Origin: an uncultured Collinsella sp.
Lineage (GTDB): Bacteria > Actinomycetota > Coriobacteriia > Coriobacteriales > Coriobacteriaceae
DNA length: 27,747 nucleotides
Direction: 5' to 3'
NCBI GenBank assembly: GCA_902465015.1
Contig: CABQLK010000026.1
Location: 1-27,747 of the forward strand
Of this stretch, positions 7,877-17,030 are shown in pieces; positions within the stretch are counted from its first letter, which is position 1; each line of letters opens with the position of its first letter. A model generated the notes under the pieces. It was given only the letters and a program-made list of their open reading frames with translations, was not told the origin of the DNA and did not search any database. A program made the translations under genes and the position numbers.

Positions 7877-7904
7877 AACATACCACGGGAGCGACCGTTT
7901 GCAA
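7877..7904 (-). promoter_or_regulatory. Candidate ferredoxin promoter
   Basis: On the minus strand TTGCAA (7904-7899) and TATGTT (7882-7877) are separated by 16 nt, and the start codon follows about 60 nt later. This is a reasonable housekeeping promoter by sequence alone. Confidence 0.45.
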
Positions 7905-8038
7905 TACCCTCTGACCGGCATCTTCATACCGTTCGCCGAGTATGCCAAGGTTTACTAAAAAACGCGCAGGTGGGGCCGTTGAGCTGCGTAAATGTTAGCT
8001 AAAGGTGACTTGAAATATAGGGCGATTGAGCGTGCTTG

Positions 8039-8210
8039 CGGAAACCGCATCCCATTATTTTGTCGAAAAACGGGTTGCAGTTTCCGGTTAGGCCCGCTAG
8101 CGGAAAATGCGAGCCGGTATCAGCTCTCAAAACGGGATACGGTTTCCGGTTGAGCCTTCAGACGGAAACCGCGGCCCGGAATCCACGCTCAAAACGGGAC
8201 GAGCTTTCCG
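8039..8210. repeat. Array of three 48-nt inverted-repeat units at exact 62-nt period
   Basis: Units span 8039-8086, 8101-8148 and 8163-8210. Each begins CGGAAA, ends TTTCCG, and carries an inner CC-CGGG pairing; copies two and three share CTCAAAACGGGA in the right half. The arms are otherwise imperfect and the loops vary, but length (48) and spacing (14) are constant. No gene is visible on either strand in 7905-8340, so this array is the main content of the 657-bp gap between the ferredoxin and dnaK genes. It resembles the two 55-nt arrays near 15.7 and 17.2 kb in architecture but not in sequence. Confidence 0.8.
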
Positions 8211-8340
8211 CAAGGCAGCCCCAGGCACCCTCGGACCCAAGCCTCAGCCATCTCTACATAGATCTCGATAGATTTGCCTAGAACTCAAACAGCGCATCTA
8301 CCTGCGCATTTAAGAACCTAAACTCTTGGCAATAAGAAAT

Positions 8341-8371
8341 CTTATATGAATTGACTTAGATTTTGTATATT
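8341..8371 (+). promoter_or_regulatory. dnaK upstream motif shared with clpB, candidate HspR site and promoter
   Basis: CTTATAT (8341-8347) and CTTAGAT (8355-8361) are spaced 14 bp start to start, followed by TTTTGTATATT. The same arrangement, CTTATAT, 14 bp, CTTAGATTT and then a TATA box, occurs before clpB at 17434. Since hspR is the last gene of this locus, the motif is the best candidate HspR operator. It differs from the textbook CTTGAGT-N7-ACTCAAG box, so the assignment is inference. TATATT at 8366 may be the -10. Confidence 0.6.
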
Positions 8372-8421
8372 CCGGCCCATAAGGGGATACACTACATCCT
8401 GAAAGACAAGCCGAAGCGCCG

Positions 8422-8438
8422 CTCGGCAGACCGCCGAG
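8422..8438 (+). other. 5' leader hairpin of dnaK
   Basis: CTCGGC (8422-8427) pairs with GCCGAG (8433-8438) around AGACC, about 20 nt before the AGAGAGGG ribosome site. Comparable hairpins precede dnaJ and clpB. Confidence 0.5.
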
Positions 8439-8472
8439 TCGGTGCAAACGCACAAGAGAGAGGGAATTTCTA

Positions 8473-10365
<1,893 letters not shown>

Positions 10366-10367
10366 TC

Positions 10368-11210
10368 ATGTCCGCCCGTAAAGCTCGCACGGAGGCGGCT
10401 GCCGCTGGCGCCGCCCCCGTTGACTCTGAGGAGAAGGACGTGAAGATTCCCGTAGAGGCCGTCGACGATACCGAGGCCAACGAGGCCGAGGCCGCCGAGG
10501 CTGCCGAGAACCAGGTAGAGGATTCCAACAAGGAGGCGACGATGACCGAGGACGAGATGGTGGAAGCCGCTATCCGCGCCGGTGAGGAAGCCGCCGACAA
10601 CGACTTTAAGCTCAAGTTCGAGCAGGCCCAAAAGGAGCTTGCCGACGTGCGTAACGAGCTCGATGCTGCGGCAGAGGCTCAGAAGGCCGCCGAGGACAAG
10701 GCAAAGGACGCCACCGAGCGCACCGCCCGTCTGCAGGCCGACTGGGAGAACTTCCGTCGCCGCACCGCAAACGAGCGTATCGCCGAGCGCGAGCGCGCGA
10801 CCGAGAAGCTTGTCACCGCGCTGTTGCCGGTGATCGACGATATCGAGCGCGCGATTGACCATGCCCGCAGCCAAGAGCTTTCCGACGACTTTAAGCAGTT
10901 CGTCGATGGCGTTGACGCGGTTCATGCCAAGCTGCTCGATGTGTTTGCGCACGAGGGCGTTGAGCCCATCGACCCCAAGGGCGAGGCGTTCGATCCGCTC
11001 GAGCACCAGGCTGTGGGTCGCGTCGAGGACGCATCGCAGTACGACGAGACCGTCAACGATGTGTACCAGAAGGGCTACCGCATGGCGGATCGCATCCTGC
11101 GTTCCGCGATGGTGACGGTGACCTACGGTGGCGAGAAGCGCCCCGCACCGGAGCCCGAAGCGGCGCCCGAGGATGCTGCGGCCGATACGGCCGAGAGCAC
11201 CGAGGAGTAA
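10368..11210 (+). CDS. grpE: Nucleotide exchange factor GrpE
   Basis: GrpE releases ADP from DnaK. This 280-residue protein is long for the family (usually 180-210). The first 75 residues and the last 20 are low-complexity, alanine- and glutamate-rich extensions. The family core starts near residue 85 with a long coiled coil, shows LQADWENFRRRTANER, and continues into the beta-domain signature EGVEPIDPKGEAFDPLEHQAV and QKGYRMADRILRSAMVTV. The start codon lies 2 bp after the dnaK stop, so it is surely cotranscribed and probably coupled. A strong terminator follows immediately. Confidence 0.97.
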   Translation: MSARKARTEAAAAGAAPVDSEEKDVKIPVEAVDDTEANEAEAAEAAENQVEDSNKEATMTEDEMVEAAIRAGEEAADNDFKLKFEQAQKELADVRNELDAAAEAQKAAEDKAKDATERTARLQADWENFRRRTANERIAERERATEKLVTALLPVIDDIERAIDHARSQELSDDFKQFVDGVDAVHAKLLDVFAHEGVEPIDPKGEAFDPLEHQAVGRVEDASQYDETVNDVYQKGYRMADRILRSAMVTVTYGGEKRPAPEPEAAPEDAAADTAESTEE

Positions 11211-11215
11211 TTGAG

Positions 11216-11247
11216 AAGGGCCCCGGGGCAGCACCCGGGGCCCTTTC
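11216..11247 (+). terminator. Internal terminator between grpE and dnaJ
   Basis: AAGGGCCCCGGG (11216-11227) pairs with CCCGGGGCCCTT (11234-11245) around GCAGCA: 12 bp, very GC-rich, followed by TCT. The U-tract is short (TTTCT counting the end of the stem). It lies 6 bp after the grpE stop, within what is a single operon in other actinobacteria, so dnaJ-hspR may depend on readthrough or a separate promoter. Confidence 0.75.
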
Positions 11248-11274
11248 TGGCCTAGTGCCATATGAAAGCATGAG

Positions 11275-11295
11275 CCGCCGCCCGCTGGGCGGCGG
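11275..11295 (+). other. 5' leader hairpin before dnaJ
   Basis: CCGCCGCCC (11275-11283) pairs perfectly with GGGCGGCGG (11287-11295) around GCT. It ends about 7 nt before the CAGGAGAGG ribosome site of dnaJ. Without a T-run it is not a terminator; it could modulate translation or protect the 5' end. Confidence 0.55.
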
Positions 11296-11317
11296 ATGAA
11301 ACAGGAGAGGAGCTACG

Positions 11318-12283
11318 ATGGCTGCAGGCAAAACCTTCTATGACATCCTGGGCGTATCCAAGAGCGCCTCCGACAAAGAGATCAAGAGCGCGTTTCGCAA
11401 GCTCGCGCAAAAATATCACCCCGATGCCGGCGGCGACGAGGCCAAGTTCAAGGAGATCAGCGAGGCCTACGAGACGCTTTCGGACGAGAAGAAGCGCAAA
11501 GAGTACGACCAGATGCTCATGTTTGGCGGCATGCCGGGCGCGGGCGGCGCGTATAGCGGTGGCTACGGAGCCAGTGCCGGCGCGAGCGGCTGGGGCGATA
11601 TCTTTGACAGCATCTTTAGCGGCAACGGCGCCTGGGGCAGCGATTGGGGCTCGGGCTTTGCCGGGGCCGCGGGCGCTGCCGGTGCCGGTGCGGGCCGCAA
11701 CCGCGCGCGCAAGGGCGGCGACCTGTCGCTGACTGTCGACGTGACGGCCGAGGACGCGTTTCGCGGCGTGACGCACAAGGTCACCTACCGCATTCCCTCG
11801 ACGGGCGAGCAGCAGACCATCACGGTTTCGGTGCCTGCGGGTGCGGTCGACGGCGGCAAGCTGCGCTACAAGCGTCGCGGCGAGTATGGCGTTGCGGGTG
11901 GCGAGCGCGGCGACCTGGTCGTGACCACGCATGTGGAGGAGCACCCGCTGTTTAAGCGTAAAGGTGCCGACGTGACTATGGAGGTACCGGTCTCGGTCTA
12001 CGAGGCGGCGCTCGGCTGCACGGTGGACGTGCCCACGCCCGGCGGCGCGACGGTCCGTTTGAAGGTGCCCGCGGGTACCCAGACGGGCAAGAAGTTCCGC
12101 TTTAAGGAGATGGGCGCGCCCGACGTCAAGCACCGTGGCCGCACGGGTGCGCTGCTCGTCGAGATCAAGGTGCAGGTTCCCACGAACCTGTCTGATGACG
12201 AGCGCGATGCCATGACCAAGCTGCGCGAGGCCGACACACGCGACTATCGCGAGAAGGTCAACCGTTACAGGGCGACGTACTAG
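11318..12283 (+). CDS. dnaJ: DnaJ-family co-chaperone without zinc finger (class II, CbpA-like)
   Basis: A 321-residue J-protein that delivers clients to DnaK and stimulates its ATPase. The J domain is at residues 5-70 with HPD at 34-36 (KYHPDAGGD). A glycine/alanine-rich G/F-like linker occupies 70-128. The two C-terminal beta-domains run from GGDLSLTVDVTAEDAFRG to VQVPTNLSDDERDAM. The CxxCxGxG zinc-finger repeats of class I DnaJ are completely missing, so this is the class II type although it sits in the dnaK locus. ATG 11318 follows CAGGAGAGGAG. HspR follows 72 bp later. Confidence 0.94.
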   Translation: MAAGKTFYDILGVSKSASDKEIKSAFRKLAQKYHPDAGGDEAKFKEISEAYETLSDEKKRKEYDQMLMFGGMPGAGGAYSGGYGASAGASGWGDIFDSIFSGNGAWGSDWGSGFAGAAGAAGAGAGRNRARKGGDLSLTVDVTAEDAFRGVTHKVTYRIPSTGEQQTITVSVPAGAVDGGKLRYKRRGEYGVAGGERGDLVVTTHVEEHPLFKRKGADVTMEVPVSVYEAALGCTVDVPTPGGATVRLKVPAGTQTGKKFRFKEMGAPDVKHRGRTGALLVEIKVQVPTNLSDDERDAMTKLREADTRDYREKVNRYRATY

Positions 12284-12355
12284 GGCGGTCGCGGCACACG
12301 CCCGCGCCTGCGGGCTTATGATGGACGATAACGAGACGGAAAGGGGTCAGGTAGC

Positions 12356-12772
12356 ATGGCCGAGGACAATAGGAATAAACCGCTGTACATGATCAGCGTG
12401 GCGGCCGAGTTGACCGGCATGCATCCGCAGACTCTGCGCGTCTACGAGTCCAAGGGCCTGGTGAACCCCCAGCGCTCGGGCGGCAACACGCGTCTGTATT
12501 CGCGTGCCGATATCGAGCGCCTGGAGCTCATCAACCAGCTGACCGACGAGGGCATCAACCTTGCCGGTGTGGTGCGCATTCTCGATATGAAGGAGCGTGC
12601 CGAGGAGCGCGAGCGCGAGAACGAAAAGCTCCGTGCCCGCGTGCGCCAGCTCGAGGACGAGCTGCACGAGTACAAGATGCAGAAGAAGATCACCGCCTTG
12701 GCCCCGCGCGATGGCTCGGTCAACCCCGAGCAAGTCATGCGCAAGCTGCTGGGCGCCGGCGGGGATTTGTAG
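12356..12772 (+). CDS. hspR: Heat-shock repressor HspR (MerR family)
   Basis: A 138-residue MerR-type repressor. Residues 8-78 carry the winged helix: YMISVAAELTGMHPQTLRVYESKGLVNPQRSGGNTRLYSRADIERL, a near-textbook HspR signature. A predicted coiled coil (80-115, alternating E and R) serves dimerisation, and a short tail ends LLGAGGDL. In actinobacteria HspR uses DnaK as co-repressor, so unfolded proteins that occupy DnaK relieve repression. Likely targets here are dnaK and clpB, which share an upstream motif. The ribosome site is GGAAAGGGG. A terminator follows 69 bp downstream. Confidence 0.95.
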   Translation: MAEDNRNKPLYMISVAAELTGMHPQTLRVYESKGLVNPQRSGGNTRLYSRADIERLELINQLTDEGINLAGVVRILDMKERAEERERENEKLRARVRQLEDELHEYKMQKKITALAPRDGSVNPEQVMRKLLGAGGDL

Positions 12773-12799
12773 TTACGCGGGTTTACCAACCCGCGTAAC
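12772..12799. other. 12-bp perfect hairpin at the hspR stop codon
   Basis: GTTACGCGGGTT (12772-12783) pairs perfectly with AACCCGCGTAAC (12788-12799) around TACC. The stem starts on the last base of the hspR stop codon and has no U-tract after it, so it is more likely a 3' stabilising or repeat element than a terminator. Confidence 0.6.
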
Positions 12800-12841
12800 G
12801 GGCCGACGCTGCGCGCCGCCCAGAGCGACAATTTGCCATTC

Positions 12842-12882
12842 AAAAGGCAAGGCATGACCAGAAGGTCTATGCCTTGCCTTTT
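12842..12882 (+). terminator. Terminator of the dnaJ-hspR transcript
   Basis: AAAAGGCAAGGCAT (12842-12855) pairs with ATGCCTTGCCTTTT (12869-12882), with an inner GACC/GGTC stem and a one-base bulge, followed by TC. It is the first hairpin with a proper T-run after hspR. Confidence 0.8.
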
Positions 12883-12967
12883 TCATGCCAACTTGTTCGC
12901 TCTGGACGTCGCTCGCTGTCCGTCCCCTGCCTGCGGCGTCGCCTTGCTCCGGATGCGGTAGGGTAGT

Positions 12968-13075
12968 CATTGGGGACGTTCTTAAATGACTGGTCAAAGG
13001 GGACATTCTTGCGGCACTTGGCACTTGGGGACGTTCCTTTTGTGCCGGCACTTTGGGACACTCCTTGTTAGGAGA
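12968..13075. repeat. Tandem array of four 27-bp repeats around GGGGACGTTC
   Basis: Copies start at 12968, 12995, 13022 and 13049, each beginning with CA. All contain GGGAC followed by (A/G)(T/C)TC(C/T)TT; the cores are GGGGACGTTC, GGGGACATTC, GGGGACGTTC and GGGACACTCC. Local inverted arms are present too (AGTCATT/AATGACT and GGCAC/GTGCC). The array is the main content of the 12773-13216 gap, ahead of the aconitase-like gene. The core is the same as in the other palindromes of this window. Confidence 0.7.
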
Positions 13076-13216
13076 GTGATGCAAGGGGCTCGTCCTTTGC
13101 TTTACTGAGATAAAGTGAACGTGCAGATTCGTAACCCACTCGCAACCGTTCTATGGCACGATATTGAACGAATGTATGCTATGCGCCCAAATCTCTTGGG
13201 CAGAGTGGGAGACAGT

Positions 13217-15517
13217 ATGGTCAAGCTGTACGAGGACGGCATCTACCTGCGCGGTGGCAGCGAGGTTGTGCCTGCGGCCGAGGCTGCCGAGCGCGGCATT
13301 ACGCAGACGCCCGAGGATGCCAAGCGCGGCACCATCGCGTATTCGATCCTTCAGGCACACAACACGTCTGGCAACCCCGAGGCGCTTAAGATTCGCTTCG
13401 ATGCCATGGCGAGCCACGACATCACCTTTGTCGGCATCATCCAGACGGCGCGCGCCTCGGGCATGGAGCAGTTCCCGCTGCCCTACGTGCTCACCAACTG
13501 CCATAACTCGCTGTGCGCCGTGGGCGGCACCATCAACGAGGATGACCACGTCTTTGGCCTTTCCGCGGCCAAGAAGTACGGCGGCATCTTCGTTCCGCCG
13601 CATATCGCTGTCATCCACTCCTTTATGCGTGAGAACTTTGCCGGTTGCGGCAAGATGATTCTGGGCTCCGACTCGCACACCCGCTACGGCGCCCTGGGTA
13701 CCATGGCCGTGGGCGAGGGCGGCGGCGAGCTGGCCAAGCAGCTGCTGCGCGACACCTACGACGTTGCCTATCCCGGCGTCGTCGCCATCTACCTCACGGG
13801 CGCCCCGCGCCCCGGCGTCGGCCCGCACGATGTGGCGCTCGCCATCATCCGCGCCGTCTTTGCCAAGGGCTACGTCAAGAACAAGGTAATGGAGTTCGTG
13901 GGCCCCGGCATCGCGAGCATGACGACCGACTACCGCAACGGCGTCGACGTCATGACCACCGAGACCACCTGCCTGTCGAGCATCTGGGCTACCGACGAGG
14001 ACACGCACGCGTTTCTGATCATGCACGGCCGCGGCGACGACTACCGCGAGCTCAAGCCCGCCGATGTTGCCTACTACGACGGCTGCGTCGAGGTCGATCT
14101 GTCGAGCATCAAGCCCATGATCGCGCTGCCGTTCCACCCCTCCAATGGCTTTGAGATCGACGAGCTCAACGAGAACCTCGAGGACATTCTGCATGAGGTG
14201 GAGCTCGAGGCCGCCAAGATCGGCGAGGGCAAGACGCACTTTAGCCTGCTCGACAAGATCGTCGACGGCAAGCTGCATGTGCAGCAGGGCGTTATCGCTG
14301 GCTGCTCGGGCGGCAACTACGACTCCGTGGTCCAGGCTGCCCGCGTGCTCAAGGGCGCTAACACCGGCTGCGGCGAGTTCTCGCTGTCGGTCTATCCCAC
14401 GAGCCAGCCCGTGGCACTCGAGCTTACACGCCGCGGCTACATCTACGACCTTATGGAGGCCGGCGCGATTGTGCGCACGGCATTCTGCGGCCCGTGCTTC
14501 GGCGCCGGCGACACGCCCGCCAATAACGGCCTTTCGATCCGCCACACCACGCGCAACTTCCCCAATCGCGAGGGTTCCAAGCCGGGCAACGGCCAGCTGA
14601 GCGCCGTGGCCCTGATGGACGCCCGCTCCATTGCGGCGACGGCGGCCAACGGCGGCGTCCTGACGCCGGCGACCGACCTGCCCGAGGAGACTTGGGACGA
14701 GGCCTGCGAGTACACCTTTGACGACGCGCCGTACAAAAAGCGCGTGTACTGGGGCTTTGGCAAGGCGGAGCCTGCCGACGAGCTGGTCGAGGGCCCCAAC
14801 ATCAAGCCGTGGCCCGCGATGGAGCCTCTCGGCGACGATATCCTGCTCAAGGTGTGCTCCAAGATCATGGACCCGGTCACCACGACCGACGAGCTCATTC
14901 CCTCGGGCGAGACGAGCTCCTTCCGCTCCAACCCGCTGGGTCTGGCCGAGTTTACGCTCAGCCGCCGCGACCCTGCCTACGTGGGTCGCTCCAAGGAGGC
15001 CGACGCCGTGGAGAAGCGCCGCGTTGCCGGTGAGTCCGCGGGCGACCTGTCCGCGCTCGATGCCGAACTTGCGGGCGTGTTTGAGGCACTGGCCGGCGCG
15101 GGTGTCGCGGCCGATGCCAAGGCGACCGAGTACGGCTCTATGCTCTACGCCAAGAAGCCCGGCGACGGTTCTGCCCGCGAGCAGGCCGCGAGCTGCCAGC
15201 GCGTAATTGGCGGCCTGGCCAACATCGTCCACGAGTACGCCACTAAGCGCTATCGCTCCAACGTGATGAACTGGGGCATGGTGCCCTTCCAGATGGAGGC
15301 GGAGCCCAACTTTGAGGTGGGCGACTACGTCTTTGTGCCGGGGATCCGCACTGCGCTCGATGGCGACCTAAAGGACATCGCCGCCTACGTGGTGCGTGCC
15401 GATGGTGCGGTCGAGCAGATTGAGCTCTATATTGCCGATATGACGGCCGAAGAGCGTGCCATCGTCAAGGCCGGCTGCCTGATCAACTACAACAAGTTCA
15501 AGGCCGCTGCCGAGTAA
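13217..15517 (+). CDS. Aconitase-family hydratase (YbhJ-like)
   Basis: A 766-residue [4Fe-4S] hydro-lyase of the aconitase superfamily. C363 (AGCSGGNYD), C424 and C427 (FCGPCFGAG) provide the three cluster ligands with a spacing (61 and 3) close to mitochondrial aconitase (358, 421, 424). GSDSHTRYG, TRNFPNREGSKPG and the C-terminal swivel domain with RYRSNVMNWGMVPF are also recognisable. The length fits the E. coli YbhJ-type hydratase group rather than the citrate aconitases of about 900 residues. Substrate: citrate or another hydroxy-tricarboxylate, not decidable here. The ATG at 13217 has GGGAG 5 nt upstream; an in-frame GTG at 13115 has no good ribosome site and the added residues look non-coding. 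No operon partner. Confidence 0.87.
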   Translation: MVKLYEDGIYLRGGSEVVPAAEAAERGITQTPEDAKRGTIAYSILQAHNTSGNPEALKIRFDAMASHDITFVGIIQTARASGMEQFPLPYVLTNCHNSLCAVGGTINEDDHVFGLSAAKKYGGIFVPPHIAVIHSFMRENFAGCGKMILGSDSHTRYGALGTMAVGEGGGELAKQLLRDTYDVAYPGVVAIYLTGAPRPGVGPHDVALAIIRAVFAKGYVKNKVMEFVGPGIASMTTDYRNGVDVMTTETTCLSSIWATDEDTHAFLIMHGRGDDYRELKPADVAYYDGCVEVDLSSIKPMIALPFHPSNGFEIDELNENLEDILHEVELEAAKIGEGKTHFSLLDKIVDGKLHVQQGVIAGCSGGNYDSVVQAARVLKGANTGCGEFSLSVYPTSQPVALELTRRGYIYDLMEAGAIVRTAFCGPCFGAGDTPANNGLSIRHTTRNFPNREGSKPGNGQLSAVALMDARSIAATAANGGVLTPATDLPEETWDEACEYTFDDAPYKKRVYWGFGKAEPADELVEGPNIKPWPAMEPLGDDILLKVCSKIMDPVTTTDELIPSGETSSFRSNPLGLAEFTLSRRDPAYVGRSKEADAVEKRRVAGESAGDLSALDAELAGVFEALAGAGVAADAKATEYGSMLYAKKPGDGSAREQAASCQRVIGGLANIVHEYATKRYRSNVMNWGMVPFQMEAEPNFEVGDYVFVPGIRTALDGDLKDIAAYVVRADGAVEQIELYIADMTAEERAIVKAGCLINYNKFKAAAE

Positions 15518-15532
15518 CGCACTTAATTGTCC

Positions 15533-15606
15533 GCCCGGGGCTTACCCTTTCCCGCCCGCTCACGCGCTTCGCGAGGGTCGCGTTCGGGAAAGGGTAAGCC
15601 CTGGGC
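15533..15606. repeat. Long 22-bp inverted repeat after the hydratase gene
   Basis: The left arm 15533-15554 pairs with 15585-15606 over 22 positions with a single G-T wobble; the central part is CTTACCCTTTCCCG with CGGGAAAGGGTAAG. The 30-nt loop contains a smaller CGCG-CTT-CGCG hairpin. There is no T-tract, so it may cap the 3' end of the hydratase message or be a mobile REP-like element. Confidence 0.75.
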
Positions 15607-15617
15607 TACATTTCTGC

Positions 15618-15962
15618 GTTCTCGTTGGGTCTTGAGGGACGCTAATAAATAGGCTTGCTTGATGCCACCTCTGTTATTGGGGCGGCTTCTTTTTTGTCGA
15701 AAACCACCACAAAGGGGACAGGCACCTTTGTGGTGGTTTCTTTTGTCTCGATCTGTAACGCCTTGGCTGTTAGATGTGGGCCTGGTGTTACAGATTGAGA
15801 TTATCGGATGAGGCTTCGCGGTTAATCTCGATCTGTAACATCTGGACCCCAATTTGCCGATTAGTTGTTACAGATTGAGACAAACGTCCGCAGCCGATCA
15901 TTTCATCTCGATCTGTAACATCTAGGATTGAAAAGGGCCGCTAGATGTTACAGATCGAGACA
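15618..15962. repeat. Repeat block A: three 55-nt hairpins at exact 80-nt period
   Basis: The block starts GTTCTCGTTGG, passes a weak stem with TTTTTT (15662-15696) and a GGGGACAGG palindrome with 15-bp arms (15701-15739). It then carries hairpin units at 15746-15800, 15826-15880 and 15906-15960. Each unit begins TCTCGATCTGTAAC and ends GTTACAGATTGAGA (or C for the second T). The third has a perfect 20-bp stem with a 15-nt loop. Spacers are exactly 25 nt. An inverted partial copy of the GGGGACAGG palindrome lies just after, at 15980-16003. Block B at 17031-17370 is a paralogue including the spacers. No coding region is visible in 15518-16012. Confidence 0.88.
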
Positions 15963-16012
15963 GTGGAACATCGGAACCGAAACCACCACAAAGGTGCCTG
16001 CCCGGCGGGACC

Positions 16013-16660
16013 TTATTTCGATGGGGTCCAGGTTATTTCATCGTCAAATAGCCAAGTGCGTGCCGAGCCACTGTTGCGCGCTGTCTGCGGATCGGGCTCG
16101 CAAGTTTGTTCGTAGGCATCCTCGGTACACCGATCCATAAAATCGACGACTGCCGTCTGGTCGCCTTCCATGACGTAGATCACGTTGCCATCCGAGATAT
16201 AGACTCCCGGCCCTTCGTTGTCCACGTAGCCGGGGTCGTATGAAACGTTGCACAGTCTGCTCCCGTTTGCCGCATCGAGTTCAAGGGTCGAATAATACCC
16301 GCCATTCATTTGGCCTATCTTGGCTCGATATATTGCGGCGCCGTACCATCGCTTAAACGTCTTGCCTTTGAGTAAACTGGTTGCCTTGCCGATAAGCTGC
16401 TCATCTTGGGTATAGCGCGTGGCTCCAAGTTCGATTCGGGGATAGTTACTGACCCCAAGCGCTGCGGGCGTACCGTCGAAATCGACGGTGATTGAATCGG
16501 GTTTGACGATATCGGTGAGGATTTCGATGGGGTAGCTTACGGTTTCAACCGCCGCCTGCGTTGCCGAGGCAGGGAGAAATGCGAGATAGATAATGCCCAC
16601 GCCGACTGCGGTAATTGCAAACGCTAAGACGAGCAGGCCGATATAGGTGGAGCGTTTCAC
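16013..16660 (-). CDS. Hypothetical membrane-anchored exported protein
   Basis: A 215-residue protein I do not recognise. Residues 1-30 form an uncleaved-looking signal anchor (VKRSTYIGLLVLAFAITAVGVGIIYLAFLP) without a lipobox cysteine, so the rest should face outside. The exported part has beta-rich segments such as SITVDFDGTPAALGVSNYPRIELGATRYTQ and VYISDGNVIYVMEGDQTAVVDFMDRC, with four cysteines that could form disulfides. The GTG at 16660 follows GAGAGGTG at 7 nt and is preferred over an upstream TTG at 16681. GC content is lower than in the flanking genes, and it lies between the two paralogous repeat blocks, which suggests a recently acquired or mobile segment. Confidence 0.75.
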   Translation of the reverse strand: MKRSTYIGLLVLAFAITAVGVGIIYLAFLPASATQAAVETVSYPIEILTDIVKPDSITVDFDGTPAALGVSNYPRIELGATRYTQDEQLIGKATSLLKGKTFKRWYGAAIYRAKIGQMNGGYYSTLELDAANGSRLCNVSYDPGYVDNEGPGVYISDGNVIYVMEGDQTAVVDFMDRCTEDAYEQTCEPDPQTARNSGSARTWLFDDEITWTPSK

Positions 16661-16787
16661 GGTGGGGCACCTCTCATGCAATATGCAATCATTAAGATAA
16701 ATGATACAAGCTTACGACAATATTCAAAAGAAAGCGACCGCCCGGAATGAGAGGGCTAAAAGGCCCTATTGGGCTTCGATTTGATCT

Positions 16788-16982
16788 CTAATAGGAATAT
16801 TTGCCTCCCCTCATTCTGGGCGAGGGGTCAAAATTGAGTTCACGAGTTTTGCGCAATATTATCCTCACTAAACCCGCTATTTTCACTATAAGCACTATAA
16901 AAACGACAGGGACGATGACGAGAGTATTGTGGCGTACGATAACCAAGCCGTTTAAGCCGGCACCCTTGTCTTGAATCTCCAT
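16788..16982 (-). CDS. Possible 64-residue small membrane protein (doubtful)
   Basis: Open frame with one strongly hydrophobic stretch, VIVRHNTLVIVPVVFIVLIV, followed by basic residues, as in a single-span peptide. The ATG at 16982 has no visible ribosome site. The last 15 codons overlap a palindrome (CCCCTCATTCTGGGCGAGGGG, 16807-16827), and the encoded PSPRMRGG is typical of chance translation of repeats. It could be a real small protein or a relic. Apart from this frame nothing is visible in 16661-17030. Confidence 0.25.
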   Translation of the reverse strand: MEIQDKGAGLNGLVIVRHNTLVIVPVVFIVLIVKIAGLVRIILRKTRELNFDPSPRMRGGKYSY

Positions 16983-17030
16983 CTATATCTGCGCGAACGG
17001 GCTATCGGTGGCTCTCGATTTTGTCGCTGT

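Noticed and set aside
8355..8383. Sigma-32-like promoter (CTTAGAT, 14 nt, CCCATAAG) before dnaK
   Set aside because: The clpB region lacks the CCCAT part, and actinobacteria with HspR do not use RpoH; likely chance.
13115..13216. Longer N-terminus of the hydratase from GTG 13115
   Set aside because: No ribosome site before it; the added 34 residues do not look like the family, and GGGAG precedes ATG 13217.
13151..15232. A 693-codon minus-strand frame opposite the hydratase gene
   Set aside because: Antisense shadow of the aconitase-family gene; composition is His/Gly/Val-rich nonsense typical of such frames.
15746..15960. CRISPR array (regular repeats with spacers)
   Set aside because: Repeats alternate in orientation and form hairpins, only three units exist, spacers are shared with the paralogous block, and no cas gene is present.
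16788..16982. Confident small membrane protein gene
   Set aside because: No ribosome site and overlap with a palindrome; kept only as a low-confidence entry.
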